Shown here: in pieces, positions 16,874 to 25,551 of the stretch
Position numbering within the stretch: the stretch's first letter is position 1
How the letters are laid out: each line of letters starts with the position of its first letter
Origin: Pelagivirga sediminicola
Lineage (GTDB): Bacteria; Pseudomonadota; Alphaproteobacteria; Rhodobacterales; Rhodobacteraceae
DNA length: 64,000 bases
Direction: 5' to 3'
Assembly: GCF_003072125.1 (NCBI RefSeq)
Contig: NZ_QCYH01000006.1
Location: 186,001-250,000, forward strand
Program-made: the position numbers and the translations under genes
The notes under the pieces: generated by a model
The model's database searches: none
The model's input: the letters and a program-made list of their open reading frames with translations, nothing else
What the model was told of the DNA's origin: nothing

Positions 16874-17833
16874 CTATCCCCAAAGGTCCGGCGCGGGGGG
16901 ATGCACCCCGGCTCTGTCGAATGTCAGCGGTGTATCGCGGTCTTCGGCCAGCAGGAGCGGCCCGTCAAGGTCTGTCACCATCGCGCCCTGCGCAACCAGC
17001 GTCGCGGGCGCCATCGCAAGCGAGCTGCCGATCATGCAGCCCACCATGACGCGATAGCCCTGCTCCAGCGCCGCGCGGCGCAGCTCCAGCGCCTCCGTCA
17101 GGCCGCCGGTCTTGTCCAGCTTGATGTTGACGACATCATACTTGCCCTTCAACGCGGCCAGGCTGGCGCGGTCGTGGCAGCTCTCGTCGGCGCAGACCGG
17201 CACGGGCCGGTCCATGCCCAGCAGGGCGTCATCGGCATCCGCAGGGAGCGGCTGCTCGACCAGCGCGACGCCAAGACGCAGAAGATGGGGCGCGAGGTCC
17301 GCATATATATCGGCGCTCCACCCTTCGTTGGCGTCGACGATGATCGTCGATTTCGGCGCGCCCGCGCGCACGGCCTCCAGCCGGTCCATGTCATCGGGCG
17401 TGCCCAGCTTGATCTTCAGAAGCGGCCGGTGCGCATTCTTGGCGGCCTGTGCCCGCATCGCGCCGGGCGTATCCAGCGACAGGGTATAGGCGGTGATCTC
17501 GGGGCCCGGAGCGGGCAGCCCGGCCAGATCCCAGACCCGCCGCCCGGCGCGCTTGGCCTCCAGATCCCACAGCGCGCAGTCCAGCGCATTGCGCGCCGCC
17601 CCCGCAGGCATCTCATGGAGCGCCGCGCGATCCGTCACCGACGCCCCCTCGATCTGGTCGGCCACGCTGTCCAGCGTCTCGCCATAACGCGCATAGGGCA
17701 CGCACTCGCCGCGCCCCTCATGCGCGCCGTCGCGCACGCGCACCGTCAGAACCTCGGCCTGCGTGCGCGAGCCGCGGCTGATGGTGAACACCTGCGCCAG
17801 CCTGAACACATCCCGCGTCACTGAAACCTGCAT
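16874..17833 (-). CDS. dgcA: Enolase-superfamily epimerase, probably N-acetyl-D-glutamate racemase DgcA
   Basis: 319 residues of the muconate-lactonizing-like enolase superfamily. Catalytic features: KIKLG (K-x-K base pair), metal ligands in IVDANEGW, LVEQPLP and VCADESCHD, and the second lysine in NIKLDKTGG. By sequence alone it reads as an L-Ala-D/L-Glu dipeptide epimerase. Its placement 66 bases after a DUF1611/DgcN gene matches the DgcN-DgcA pair described for marine Proteobacteria, in which this protein interconverts N-acetyl-D- and N-acetyl-L-glutamate. ATG 17833 chosen by similarity; the longer frame adds 13 unrelated residues. Confidence 0.85.
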   Translation of the reverse strand: MQVSVTRDVFRLAQVFTISRGSRTQAEVLTVRVRDGAHEGRGECVPYARYGETLDSVADQIEGASVTDRAALHEMPAGAARNALDCALWDLEAKRAGRRVWDLAGLPAPGPEITAYTLSLDTPGAMRAQAAKNAHRPLLKIKLGTPDDMDRLEAVRAGAPKSTIIVDANEGWSADIYADLAPHLLRLGVALVEQPLPADADDALLGMDRPVPVCADESCHDRASLAALKGKYDVVNIKLDKTGGLTEALELRRAALEQGYRVMVGCMIGSSLAMAPATLVAQGAMVTDLDGPLLLAEDRDTPLTFDRAGVHPPAPDLWG

Positions 17834-17899
17834 GCGCCCGTCCTTCATCTTGGTCCAAATACTCAAATCCATGCGCCCGCCACGGGGCGTCGGCCGCCG

Positions 17900-18901
17900 C
17901 TAAATCGCCGCCAGCGCATCCACCAGCACGTCCGATCCGAAACGGTAGGGGTCCGTCGCGGGCAGGTCCATCCGCTGCGATACCTCGTCCAGATAGGCGC
18001 GCGCATCTGCCTCGCTCATGTGCTGCGTGTTCACGGAGATCCCGGCGACGCGGCAATCGGGGTTGGCGACGCGCGCCAGCGGCAGGGCGGTATCGCGCAA
18101 CTGCTCCAGCGTGGGCAGGGCATAGCCGGGCAGGCCGCGCATATGGGTGCGGGTCGGCTCGTGGCACAGGATCAGCGCGTCGGGCTGGCCGCCATGGATC
18201 AGCGCCAGCGTCACACCGGAATACGAGACATGAAACAGGCTGCCTTGTCCCTCGATCATGTCCCAGTGATCCGCCTCGTTGTCCGGCGTCAGATACTCGA
18301 TCGAGCCGGCCATGAAGTCGGCGATCACGGCATCCAGCGGCACGCCCTCGCCGGTGATCAGGATGCCGGTCTGGCCCGTGGCGCGGAACGTCGCCTTCAA
18401 GCCGCGCGCCGTCATGTCACGCTCCATCGCCATGGCGGTATACATCTTGCCGACCGCGCAATCCGTGCCGACGGCGAGGCAGCGCTTGCCGCGGCGCTTT
18501 TCGCCGTTGGCGATGGGGTATTGCACGGAGGGGATGCGCACGTCATGCAGGGTGCGCCCATGTTCCCTGGCTGCGGCGACCAGATCGGCCTCGTTACGCA
18601 GAAGATTGTGCAGCCCGCTGGCCAGATCATAGCCCATGGCGAGCGCCTGCAGCAGAACCTCCTTCCACCTGGGCGAGATGACGCCGCCCCGGTTGGCAAC
18701 GCCGATGACCAGCGTCCTGGCGCCCGCGTCCCGCGCGGCGCTCAGCGTCATGTCCGTCAGCCCCAGATCGGCGCCGCAGCCGGGCATACGGAACTGGCCC
18801 ACCGCGTTTTCGGGGCGCCAGTCGCGGATGCCGATGGCGACCTTCGCGGCCAGCATGTCGGGCGCATCGCCCAGGAACAGAAGATATGGCGTCTGGATCA
18901 T
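17900..18901 (-). CDS. dgcN: DUF1611 protein, probable D-glutamate N-acetyltransferase DgcN
   Basis: 333 residues. DUF1611 has an N-terminal Rossmann-like part with GANRGG-type VIGVANRGGVISP, and a C-terminal P-loop domain with VGTDCAVGKMYTAMAME. VSYSGVTLALIHGGQPDALILCHEP is also conserved. In the DgcN/DgcA pathway this protein acetylates D-glutamate, the first step in its conversion to L-glutamate. It leads a three-gene operon with dgcA and the aminotransferase. The functional name rests on family plus neighbour; other DUF1611 proteins are uncharacterised. Confidence 0.85.
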   Translation of the reverse strand: MIQTPYLLFLGDAPDMLAAKVAIGIRDWRPENAVGQFRMPGCGADLGLTDMTLSAARDAGARTLVIGVANRGGVISPRWKEVLLQALAMGYDLASGLHNLLRNEADLVAAAREHGRTLHDVRIPSVQYPIANGEKRRGKRCLAVGTDCAVGKMYTAMAMERDMTARGLKATFRATGQTGILITGEGVPLDAVIADFMAGSIEYLTPDNEADHWDMIEGQGSLFHVSYSGVTLALIHGGQPDALILCHEPTRTHMRGLPGYALPTLEQLRDTALPLARVANPDCRVAGISVNTQHMSEADARAYLDEVSQRMDLPATDPYRFGSDVLVDALAAI

Positions 18902-19207
18902 GGCGCATGTCCTTGGTTGAGCGTGGCGCGGTGTCGCGTGCCGGCGCGGATTCGCGATCTTGCTTAGTGATACCGTTGTTTTCGGCGTATTTCACGGCAA
19001 AACATACTTTAAATCCAGACGCGAGCGGAAAAAATGCAATAAACCTGCGTCAATGACCTTTATTGACGAAGCATCTTCATATCTACCCACCCAGCAGCGC
19101 GGGTCTGCGGAATGCTGCAACCGCGAAATCGGCTTGTGCCTCGCGGCGTAATTTCATACCGATCAGCACGACCCTTGCGCAACATCCTTATTTGAAAGGT
19201 TCGTCAC
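18902..19207. promoter_or_regulatory. Divergent control region between dgcN and mcl1
   Basis: A 306-base gap with no gene. Its middle (about 18960-19080) is AT-rich relative to the genome and is the likely site of both promoters. It holds a perfect inverted repeat (19048-19068) and TTGCGCAA (19175-19182), a small palindrome resembling sites of the RamB/PccR-type regulators of acetyl-CoA metabolism; the latter link is tentative. GAAAGG just upstream of ATG 19208 serves mcl1. Confidence 0.6.
19048..19068. promoter_or_regulatory. Perfect inverted repeat upstream of mcl1, candidate operator
   Basis: CGTCAAT-N7-ATTGACG, two exact 7-base arms spaced 14 bases centre to centre. It lies 140 bases before the mcl1 start in the AT-rich part of the divergent gap. 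The form suits a dimeric regulator; the regulator is unknown. Confidence 0.5.
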
Positions 19208-20167
19208 ATGAGCTTCCGCCTGCAGCCCCCCGCGCCTGCCCGTCCCAACCGTTGCCAGCTGTTCGGCCCCGGCTCGAACGCGAAACTGTTCGAGAAGATG
19301 GCCGCCAGCGCCGCGGATGTCATCAACATCGATCTGGAGGATTCGGTCAGCCCGAATGACAAGGATCTGGCGCGCAAGCAGACGATTGACGCGATCAACT
19401 CGGTTGATTGGGGCAAGAAATATCTCAGCGTGCGGATCAACGGCCTCGACACCGGCTGGTGGTATCGCGATGTGGTCGACCTGCTGGAGCAGGCGGGCGA
19501 CCGGCTGGACCAGATCATGATCCCCAAGGTGGGCTGCGCGGGCGACATCTATGCCGTCGATGCGCTGGTCACGGCGATCGAGCGCGCCAAGGGGCGCACC
19601 AAACCCATCAGCTTCGAGGTCATCATCGAAAGCGCCGCAGGCATCGCCCATGTCGAGGAAATCGCGGCAGCCAGCCCGCGCTTGCAGGCGATGAGCCTCG
19701 GCGCGGCCGATTTCGCCGCCTCGATGGGCATGGCGACGACCGGAATCGGCGGGACGCAGGAAAACTATTACATGCTGCACGAGGGCGCGAAACATTGGTC
19801 GGATCCGTGGCACTGGGCGCAGGCGGCCATCGTCGCGGCGTGCCGGACGCATGGCTTGCTGCCCGTGGATGGCCCGTTCGGCGATTTCTCGGATGACGAG
19901 GGATTCCGCGCGCAGGCGCTGCGCTCGGCGACGCTGGGCATGGTGGGCAAATGGGCGATCCACCCCAAGCAGATCGCGCTGTGCAACGAGGTGTTCACCC
20001 CGTCCGAGGCCGCCGTGACCGAAGCGCGCGAGATCCTGGCGGCGATGGAAGAGGCCAAGGCCAAGGGCGAGGGCGCGACCGTCTACAAGGGCCGTCTGGT
20101 GGATATCGCCAGCATCAAGCAGGCCGAGGTCATCGTGAAGCAGTCCGAGATGATCGCAGGCGGCTGA
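19208..20167 (+). CDS. mcl1: L-malyl-CoA/beta-methylmalyl-CoA lyase
   Basis: 319 residues, nearly colinear with Rhodobacter sphaeroides Mcl1 as I recall it: MSFRLQPPAPARPNRCQLFGPGS, DVINIDLEDSV, QIMIPKVGC, FEVIIESAAGIAHVEEI and GKWAIHPKQIALCNEVF. The CitE-like TIM barrel binds Mg2+ through the Glu/Asp of IESAAG and the following helix. It cleaves malyl-CoA to acetyl-CoA + glyoxylate and methylmalyl-CoA to propionyl-CoA + glyoxylate in the ethylmalonyl-CoA pathway. Other pathway genes are not in the window, which is normal for this group. Monocistronic. Confidence 0.96.
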   Translation: MSFRLQPPAPARPNRCQLFGPGSNAKLFEKMAASAADVINIDLEDSVSPNDKDLARKQTIDAINSVDWGKKYLSVRINGLDTGWWYRDVVDLLEQAGDRLDQIMIPKVGCAGDIYAVDALVTAIERAKGRTKPISFEVIIESAAGIAHVEEIAAASPRLQAMSLGAADFAASMGMATTGIGGTQENYYMLHEGAKHWSDPWHWAQAAIVAACRTHGLLPVDGPFGDFSDDEGFRAQALRSATLGMVGKWAIHPKQIALCNEVFTPSEAAVTEAREILAAMEEAKAKGEGATVYKGRLVDIASIKQAEVIVKQSEMIAGG

Positions 20168-20183
20168 GCCGCGTCGCAGGGGG

Positions 20184-20209
20184 CGGGCGGCGCGCATCCG
20201 GGCCGCCCG
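20184..20209. terminator. Hairpin after mcl1
   Basis: Perfect 8-bp stem CGGGCGGC / GCCGCCCG with a 10-base loop, 16 bases after the mcl1 stop and before the convergent cyclodeaminase stop. No T-run, so it may work with Rho or simply protect the 3' end. Confidence 0.5.
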
Positions 20210-20236
20210 TGCAACTGCCAGTGAGGCCGCTTCAGC

Positions 20237-21154
20237 TCAGGGGTTTGCCTGCCACGCGTCGAGGATGTAGCGGCTGGTCATCAGGTCCAGATGTGCGCCG
20301 CCGCCGTTCTTGAAAAGCGTGATCTCGTCCTCGGACCGGCGTTCGAAGGCGCCGGGCTGGTAAAGATCGGCGACGATATCGGAGGGCGCGATGACGCCCG
20401 CGGCGATCGGGGACATCAATTCGCCGATATGGTCCACCGTCGTCTCGCGGCTGTCCACGAAGATCCGTGCGCGCGCCATGGCGGTATCGTCCGCCTCGCG
20501 CATGTCGGGGCGATAGGCGCCGATCAGGTCAATATGCTGGCCGGGCCGGAACCACTCGCCCTTGATGAACGCATCGGTGCTCATGGTCGCCGAGGTCACG
20601 ATATCGGCGGCGCGCACGGCCGCCTCCAGATCATCGGCGACGCTCAGGCCGGGACAATCGGCCGCCATCTCCTCGGCATTGGCGCGGGTGCGGTTCCAGA
20701 CCGTATAGCGCGCATCCGGCCACTGCGCGCGATAGGCCTGCCACAGGCTGCGCCCGACCGTGCCGGCACCGACGATCAGGATGTTCTCGCTGTCCGGCCG
20801 GGCCAGACGGCGCGCCGCGAACAGGCTGTCGCCCGCCGTTTTCCACTTGGTCACAAGGTGGAAATCGATGATCGCCTCCAGCGTGCCGAACGCGTCATCG
20901 AAAAGGTTGACCACGCCGTTGATCATCGGCTGGCCCTTGGCCGGATTGCCGGGAAAGACCGACGCGCATTTGACCGCCAGCCCCAGCCCGTCGATCCAGG
21001 CCGAGCGGTTCAGCAGCGTGTCCTTGCCGCGATAAAGCAGCGTGTCGGCAATCTCGGCCTTTTGCATGGCATGGCCGCGCTCGAACGCGTCGCACAGGTC
21101 CAGCCATTTCAGATTGGCCTCGCCCTCGGCGAAGGGGATCATGGTGACGCTCAT
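20237..21154 (-). CDS. Ornithine cyclodeaminase/mu-crystallin family protein
   Basis: 305 residues. The NAD-binding motif ILIVGAGTVGRSL lies near residue 125, preceded by KWKTAGDSLFAARRLARPDS, the family's substrate/cofactor region, and SATMSTDAFIKGEWFRPGQHIDLIGAYRPDMRE later. Members include ornithine cyclodeaminase, alanine dehydrogenase and ketimine reductases; the reaction here is not certain. It overlaps the HAD gene upstream by 4 bases and belongs to a minus-strand cluster with the exporter gene. Confidence 0.87.
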   Translation of the reverse strand: MSVTMIPFAEGEANLKWLDLCDAFERGHAMQKAEIADTLLYRGKDTLLNRSAWIDGLGLAVKCASVFPGNPAKGQPMINGVVNLFDDAFGTLEAIIDFHLVTKWKTAGDSLFAARRLARPDSENILIVGAGTVGRSLWQAYRAQWPDARYTVWNRTRANAEEMAADCPGLSVADDLEAAVRAADIVTSATMSTDAFIKGEWFRPGQHIDLIGAYRPDMREADDTAMARARIFVDSRETTVDHIGELMSPIAAGVIAPSDIVADLYQPGAFERRSEDEITLFKNGGGAHLDLMTSRYILDAWQANP

Positions 21155-21771
21155 CGGTGTTCTCCTTGGCTCAGCAGACCTGCGGTTTCCAGACGTTGGG
21201 CTAATCCGGCGGCGCCGTCAAACAGATGCACCTGCCAGCCGCGCGCGGCGGCGGCGGCGATATTCTCGGACCGGTCATCGGTGAACAGAAGGCAGGCAGG
21301 GGGGATGCCGCAATCGGCCTCGACAGCGGCGTAGATGGCCGGGTCAGGCTTGGCCATGCCCATCGGGCCCGAGATATAGGCGCGGTCGAACTCGGTCAGG
21401 AAAGGAAATTGCGCGGCACTGCGCGGGAAATTCTCGGCGCCGAAATTCGACAGCGCGAAAACCGGTACGCCGCGCGCCTTCAGCGCCAGCAGAAGGCGGA
21501 CGGATCCGGGGATGGCCGGCTGGGCGATATCGCACCAGTGATCGCGGATATGCAGGATCTGGTCCGCATGATCCGGATGGGCGGCGGCGGTGCGCGCGAT
21601 CTCGGCGCCAAAGCCCGCGCCGCTGTCGATACGCTGCATCATGGCGTGGATATCCACGGCAGCAAAGAGCGCGCGGCACTGTTCAGGGCCGATCAGGCGG
21701 TCGAAATACCGCTCCGGCCGCCACTCGATCAGCACATTGCCGATGTCGAAGACGACTGCGCGGGGCGTCAC
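21151..21771 (-). CDS. HAD-superfamily hydrolase, subfamily IA
   Basis: 206 residues from GTG 21771. HAD motif I is VVFDIGNVLIEW, motif II is VFALSNFG, and motif III/IV are the GMAKPDPAIY lysine and LLFTDDRSEN. This is the haloacid dehalogenase-like phosphatase group (epoxide hydrolase-N/YihX type, with Asn in DxGN). Substrate unknown. GTG 21769-21771 overlaps the exporter TGA (GTGA), which fixes the start; the longer frame upstream runs through the exporter. Confidence 0.9.
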   Translation of the reverse strand: MTPRAVVFDIGNVLIEWRPERYFDRLIGPEQCRALFAAVDIHAMMQRIDSGAGFGAEIARTAAAHPDHADQILHIRDHWCDIAQPAIPGSVRLLLALKARGVPVFALSNFGAENFPRSAAQFPFLTEFDRAYISGPMGMAKPDPAIYAAVEADCGIPPACLLFTDDRSENIAAAAARGWQVHLFDGAAGLAQRLETAGLLSQGEHR

Positions 21772-22724
21772 CGGCGATACCGCGGCTTGGGCCTGCCTGC
21801 CGCGCTTTCGCGCCAGAGCATGTAAAGCCCCGATCCGACGATCAGCACGATCCCGGCCCACGCGTTCAGCTGAGGCCAGGTGTCGAAGAACGCGACCCCC
21901 CAGAAGATCGAGATCGGCATCGCCGCGTATTCGAAGGGCGCCGCAAAGGCCGCCTCGCTCAGCCGGTAGGCTTGGCTGATCAGCCAGCTGCCCATGACCC
22001 CGGCGACGCCCAGCATGAGGATGATCCACATATCCGCGCGCGTCACCGGCGCCCATGCGCGCAACAGGAACTCCAGCGCCGGATGCGGGCCGCCCTCATA
22101 CCGCCCGTCCCCGATGAACAGCCCTATGATCGCGCTGGAGACGAGGAAGGTGATGATCACGTAGAACGTCATGGTCGTCGCGCTTTCGGTGGTGCGCACG
22201 CGGCGCGTGACCATGTGCATCGCCCCGTATAGCAGCGCCGAAATGGCCGGCAGCAGGGACGCGGCCTGAAACGCCTCCGTGCCCGGTTGCACGATCAGCA
22301 GAACGCCGACCAGCCCCAAAACGATGGCCGCCCAGCGGCGCGGACCCACCGTTTCGCCAAGGAAAATGACCGACATGACGGCGATCGCCAGCGGCGAGAC
22401 GAAAAAAATCGCCACCGCATCGGCGATGGGCAGCGCCGCAAGGCCGAGGAAGAGGCAGACATTGGCGCAGACGATGAACGCCCCGCGCAGCAGATGTGCG
22501 CCGGGGCGCCGCGTGCGCAGGACGCTCCAGCCGCCGCCGAGCGGCAGGATCACGGCCAGAAAGAAGGTCAGGCTGACCAGCGAGCGCAGGAACACCACCT
22601 GATGCAGCGCATACCCCTCGCTCAGCAGCTTGATCCCCAGATCCACGAAGGAAAAGCACAGGATCGCGGACAGGGCGCAGACCGCGCCCATTGTGTTGTT
22701 GCCCGGTTCTGCCACGGCCTTCAT
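21768..22724 (-). CDS. EamA/DMT family transporter
   Basis: 318 residues with ten hydrophobic helices in two five-helix EamA repeats. It opens with a short polar tail, then GAVCALSAILCFSFVDLGIKLL, and the first repeat closes with ILGETVGPRRW-type FLGETVGPRRWAAIVLGLVGVLL. The second repeat ends in GIVLIVGSGLYMLWRE. Such proteins move small metabolites, often amino acids, across the inner membrane, mostly outward. First gene of a coupled run with the HAD and cyclodeaminase genes. Start ATG 22724. Confidence 0.9.
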   Translation of the reverse strand: MKAVAEPGNNTMGAVCALSAILCFSFVDLGIKLLSEGYALHQVVFLRSLVSLTFFLAVILPLGGGWSVLRTRRPGAHLLRGAFIVCANVCLFLGLAALPIADAVAIFFVSPLAIAVMSVIFLGETVGPRRWAAIVLGLVGVLLIVQPGTEAFQAASLLPAISALLYGAMHMVTRRVRTTESATTMTFYVIITFLVSSAIIGLFIGDGRYEGGPHPALEFLLRAWAPVTRADMWIILMLGVAGVMGSWLISQAYRLSEAAFAAPFEYAAMPISIFWGVAFFDTWPQLNAWAGIVLIVGSGLYMLWRESAAGRPKPRYRR

Positions 22725-22734
22725 CGCAAAATCC

Positions 22735-23181
22735 TCAGGTGGCGCGGGCCTGCCTGACCGCCCGTTCCAGCGCGTCCAGAAAGCGCGAGCGATCCGCCTT
22801 TGTAAAGCCCTTGCCGCCGCCCTGGCGAAAGGGGTCCGCCGCGCGCAGATCGGCCATCAGATCGCGCGTGGCCAGCACGTTGCCGATATTGGCGCCTGTC
22901 AGCGGCTCGCCATTATGTTTCAGCACCAGCGCCCCCGCCTCGACGCATTTCGCGGCCAGAGGGATGTCGCCGGTGATGACCACGTCGCCCGGGCCTGCGC
23001 GCTCGGCGATCCACATGTCGGCCACGTCCGGGCCGTCCTGCACGATGACCGTCTGCACCAGCGGGTGCGGCGAGGGGCGCAGGCCGCCGTTCGAGACGAT
23101 GTGGACGACCCAGCCATGGCGCGTGCCGACGCGGATCGCCTCGTCCTTGACGGGGCAAGCGTCGGCATCGATATAGATCAT
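22735..23181 (-). CDS. YaiI/YqxD family protein (DUF188)
   Basis: 148 residues starting [17 protein letters not shown], the invariant family opening with Asp-x-Asp-x-Cys-Pro. [17 protein letters not shown] and [18 protein letters not shown] are also typical. The fold is PIN-like, so a nuclease role is suspected but not shown. ATG 23181 chosen; the upstream extension overlaps sthA and is unrelated. It starts 10 bases after the sthA stop. Confidence 0.92.
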   Translation of the reverse strand: MIYIDADACPVKDEAIRVGTRHGWVVHIVSNGGLRPSPHPLVQTVIVQDGPDVADMWIAERAGPGDVVITGDIPLAAKCVEAGALVLKHNGEPLTGANIGNVLATRDLMADLRAADPFRQGGGKGFTKADRSRFLDALERAVRQARAT

Positions 23182-23191
23182 GCCGCGCGCC

Positions 23192-24646
23192 TCATTCCGC
23201 CGCCGTCTTCTTGGCCTTGTCGCGATGCACCTTGTATTCCTCGGGGATCGGCATGCGGTTGAACGCATCCAGCCCCGCGATCTTGTAGGCTTCGGCCAGC
23301 GTGGGATAGTTGAACGTGTTCTGCACGAAGTAATCCACCGTGCCCTTCAGGTTCAGAACCGCCTGCGCGATATGGATCAGCTCGGTCGCGCCCTCGCCGA
23401 CGATCTGCACGCCCAGAACGCGGCGCGTTTTCAGCGAAAACAGCATCTTCAGCATGCCATGCTCCAGCCCCATGATGTGGCCGCGCGATGTCTCGCGAAA
23501 GCGCGCGATGCCGACCTCGTAGGGAATGCCGCGCTCGTTCATTTCCTCTTCGGACATGCCGCAAGTGCTGATTTCGGGGACCGAGTAGATGCCGTAAGGG
23601 AACCACGGGCTTTCAGGCAGGGTGGGCGTGTCGAGCGCGTGACACGCCGCGATGCGCCCCTGCTGCAGCGAGGTGGAGGCAAGGCTGGGATGGCCGATCA
23701 CGTCGCCGGCGGCATAGATATGCGGCACGCTCGTCTGATAGGTCTTGCGGTCCACCTCCAGCCGTCCGCGATGGTCCGTCTTCAGCCCCGCCTTGTCCAG
23801 CCCGAGGCCGGCGGTCGCGCCCATGCGCCCCGCCGCGAACAGCAGCATGTCCGAGCGCACGTGACGCCCATTTTCCAGCGTCACCTCGACATGGCGCCCC
23901 TCATCCTCGATCGATTTGATCCCCGATCCGAGCCGCAGATCGACGCCGTTTTCGCGTATCTGATGGGTGAAATCCTCGATCAGGGTCTTGTCGATGAAAT
24001 CCAGGAACGTATCGCGCGGCTCGATCATGGTGACGCGCACGTCCAGCGTGGCGAACATCGTGGCGTATTCCACCCCGATCACGCCCGCGCCGATCACCGT
24101 CAGGCTGCGCGGGATCGTGGCAAGCTCCAGAAACTCGTCGCTGTCCAGCACCGTCTTGCCGTTGAACGGGCAAGTGTCGGGCCGGTAGGTCTTGGTCCCG
24201 GTCGCGATCAGGAACCTGTCGGCGGTCAGGCGCGTGGCCTTGCCGGCCTCGACCTTGACCTCCACCTCGTTGGGGCCGGTGAAGGCGGCAAGACCATAAA
24301 GCGTCTCGACATGGTTGCGGTTGAACTGGTGCTCCAGCACGTCAACCTCGTAATCGATGGTCTTGTGCAGCCGCGCCTGCAGATCCTCGGGCCCGATATC
24401 GTCCTTCACGCGGTATGCACGCCCGTAAAAGCTGCGCTCGCGCCAGCCCGACAGGTTCAGAAGCGTCTCGCGCAGCGTCTTGGACGGGATGGTGCCGGTA
24501 TGCGCCGACACGCCGCCCAGTCGCTCCTTGCGGTCGATCACCAGAACCTTGCGGTTCAGCTTGCCCGCCTGAATAGCAGCGGACCGGCCCGCCGGGCCGG
24601 ATCCGATGACGATCAGATCGTAATCGTGCTTGCGCTCAGCCGGCAT
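23192..24646 (-). CDS. sthA: Soluble (Si-specific) NAD(P)+ transhydrogenase
   Basis: 484 residues of the flavin disulfide reductase fold. FAD motif [18 protein letters not shown] motif [13 protein letters not shown], and [13 protein letters not shown]. The redox disulfide of lipoamide dehydrogenases is replaced by [17 protein letters not shown], which separates SthA from them. The dimerisation domain has [10 protein letters not shown] and [13 protein letters not shown]. It balances NADH and NADPH in the cytosol. Its start overlaps the esterase stop by 11 bases, so the two are co-transcribed. Confidence 0.95.
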   Translation of the reverse strand: MPAERKHDYDLIVIGSGPAGRSAAIQAGKLNRKVLVIDRKERLGGVSAHTGTIPSKTLRETLLNLSGWRERSFYGRAYRVKDDIGPEDLQARLHKTIDYEVDVLEHQFNRNHVETLYGLAAFTGPNEVEVKVEAGKATRLTADRFLIATGTKTYRPDTCPFNGKTVLDSDEFLELATIPRSLTVIGAGVIGVEYATMFATLDVRVTMIEPRDTFLDFIDKTLIEDFTHQIRENGVDLRLGSGIKSIEDEGRHVEVTLENGRHVRSDMLLFAAGRMGATAGLGLDKAGLKTDHRGRLEVDRKTYQTSVPHIYAAGDVIGHPSLASTSLQQGRIAACHALDTPTLPESPWFPYGIYSVPEISTCGMSEEEMNERGIPYEVGIARFRETSRGHIMGLEHGMLKMLFSLKTRRVLGVQIVGEGATELIHIAQAVLNLKGTVDYFVQNTFNYPTLAEAYKIAGLDAFNRMPIPEEYKVHRDKAKKTAAE

Positions 24647-25469
24647 AAAGCGCCTCTGCGTGGAAGGTCACGTGATCCTCCATGAAGGTCGAGATGAAGA
24701 AATAGCTGTGATCGTATCCCGGCTGCATCCGCAGGATCGCCTGCTGGCGCCGCTGCGCCGCCGCATGGGCCAGCGTTTCGGGCATGAGCAGATCCATGAA
24801 CTGATCGTTGGTGCCGGTATCCACCAGAATCGGGCCGTCGAACCCCTTGCTTTTCATCAGCATGCTGGCGTCATGGGCCTCCCACGCGCTCTCGTCCTCG
24901 CCCAGATAGCCGGTCAGCTGCTTGCGGCCCCAGTCGCTGCGCATCGGGTTGCAGATGGGTGAGAAGGCCGAGACCGAGCGAAAGCGCCCCGGCAGCCCCA
25001 TCGCCAGCGTCAGCGCGCCATGCCCGCCCATCGAGTGGCCGGTGATCGCCTGCCGGTCCATGTCGACGCTGAATTCCGCGCCGATCAGCGCGGGCAGTTC
25101 TTCGGCCACGTAGTCCCACATCTGGAAATGCTTGTCCCAAGGCGCCTGCGTGGCATTGACGTAAAAGCCCGCCCCCTGGCCCATGTCGAACGCATCATCA
25201 TTGGGCACACCCTCGCCGCGCGGCGAGGTGTCCGGGAAGACCAGCGCGATGCCCTGCTCGGCGGCCCAGGCCTGCGCCCCGGCCTTGGTCATGGCGTTCT
25301 CATGGGTGCAGGTCAGCCCGGCCAGGAACCACAGCACCGGAACCGGGCCATCCTTGGCCTCGGCCGGCAGGAACAGGCCAAAGGTCATATCGCCTCCGGT
25401 GGCCTTCGACGCATGCGTATAGACGCCCTGAACACCCCCGAAGCAGGCATTTTCCGATTTGGTTTCCAT
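24636..25469 (-). CDS. fghA: S-formylglutathione hydrolase
   Basis: 277 residues, usual size. The alpha/beta-hydrolase triad is visible: Ser in ITGHSMGGHGALT (near 147), Asp in VDTGTNDQF and His in PGYDHSYFF. LWFLAGLTCTHENAMTKAGAQ and VFPDTSPRG are family signatures. It hydrolyses S-formylglutathione to formate and glutathione, the last step of glutathione-dependent formaldehyde oxidation. The matching alcohol dehydrogenase gene is not in the window. Confidence 0.95.
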   Translation of the reverse strand: METKSENACFGGVQGVYTHASKATGGDMTFGLFLPAEAKDGPVPVLWFLAGLTCTHENAMTKAGAQAWAAEQGIALVFPDTSPRGEGVPNDDAFDMGQGAGFYVNATQAPWDKHFQMWDYVAEELPALIGAEFSVDMDRQAITGHSMGGHGALTLAMGLPGRFRSVSAFSPICNPMRSDWGRKQLTGYLGEDESAWEAHDASMLMKSKGFDGPILVDTGTNDQFMDLLMPETLAHAAAQRRQQAILRMQPGYDHSYFFISTFMEDHVTFHAEALYAG

Positions 25470-25551
25470 GACGGCACTCCTATCTGCGAAATCGTTGTGT
25501 CACGTATATGCTTAACAGGCGGTTCACCCGGTTGAAACGTATAAAGACGCC

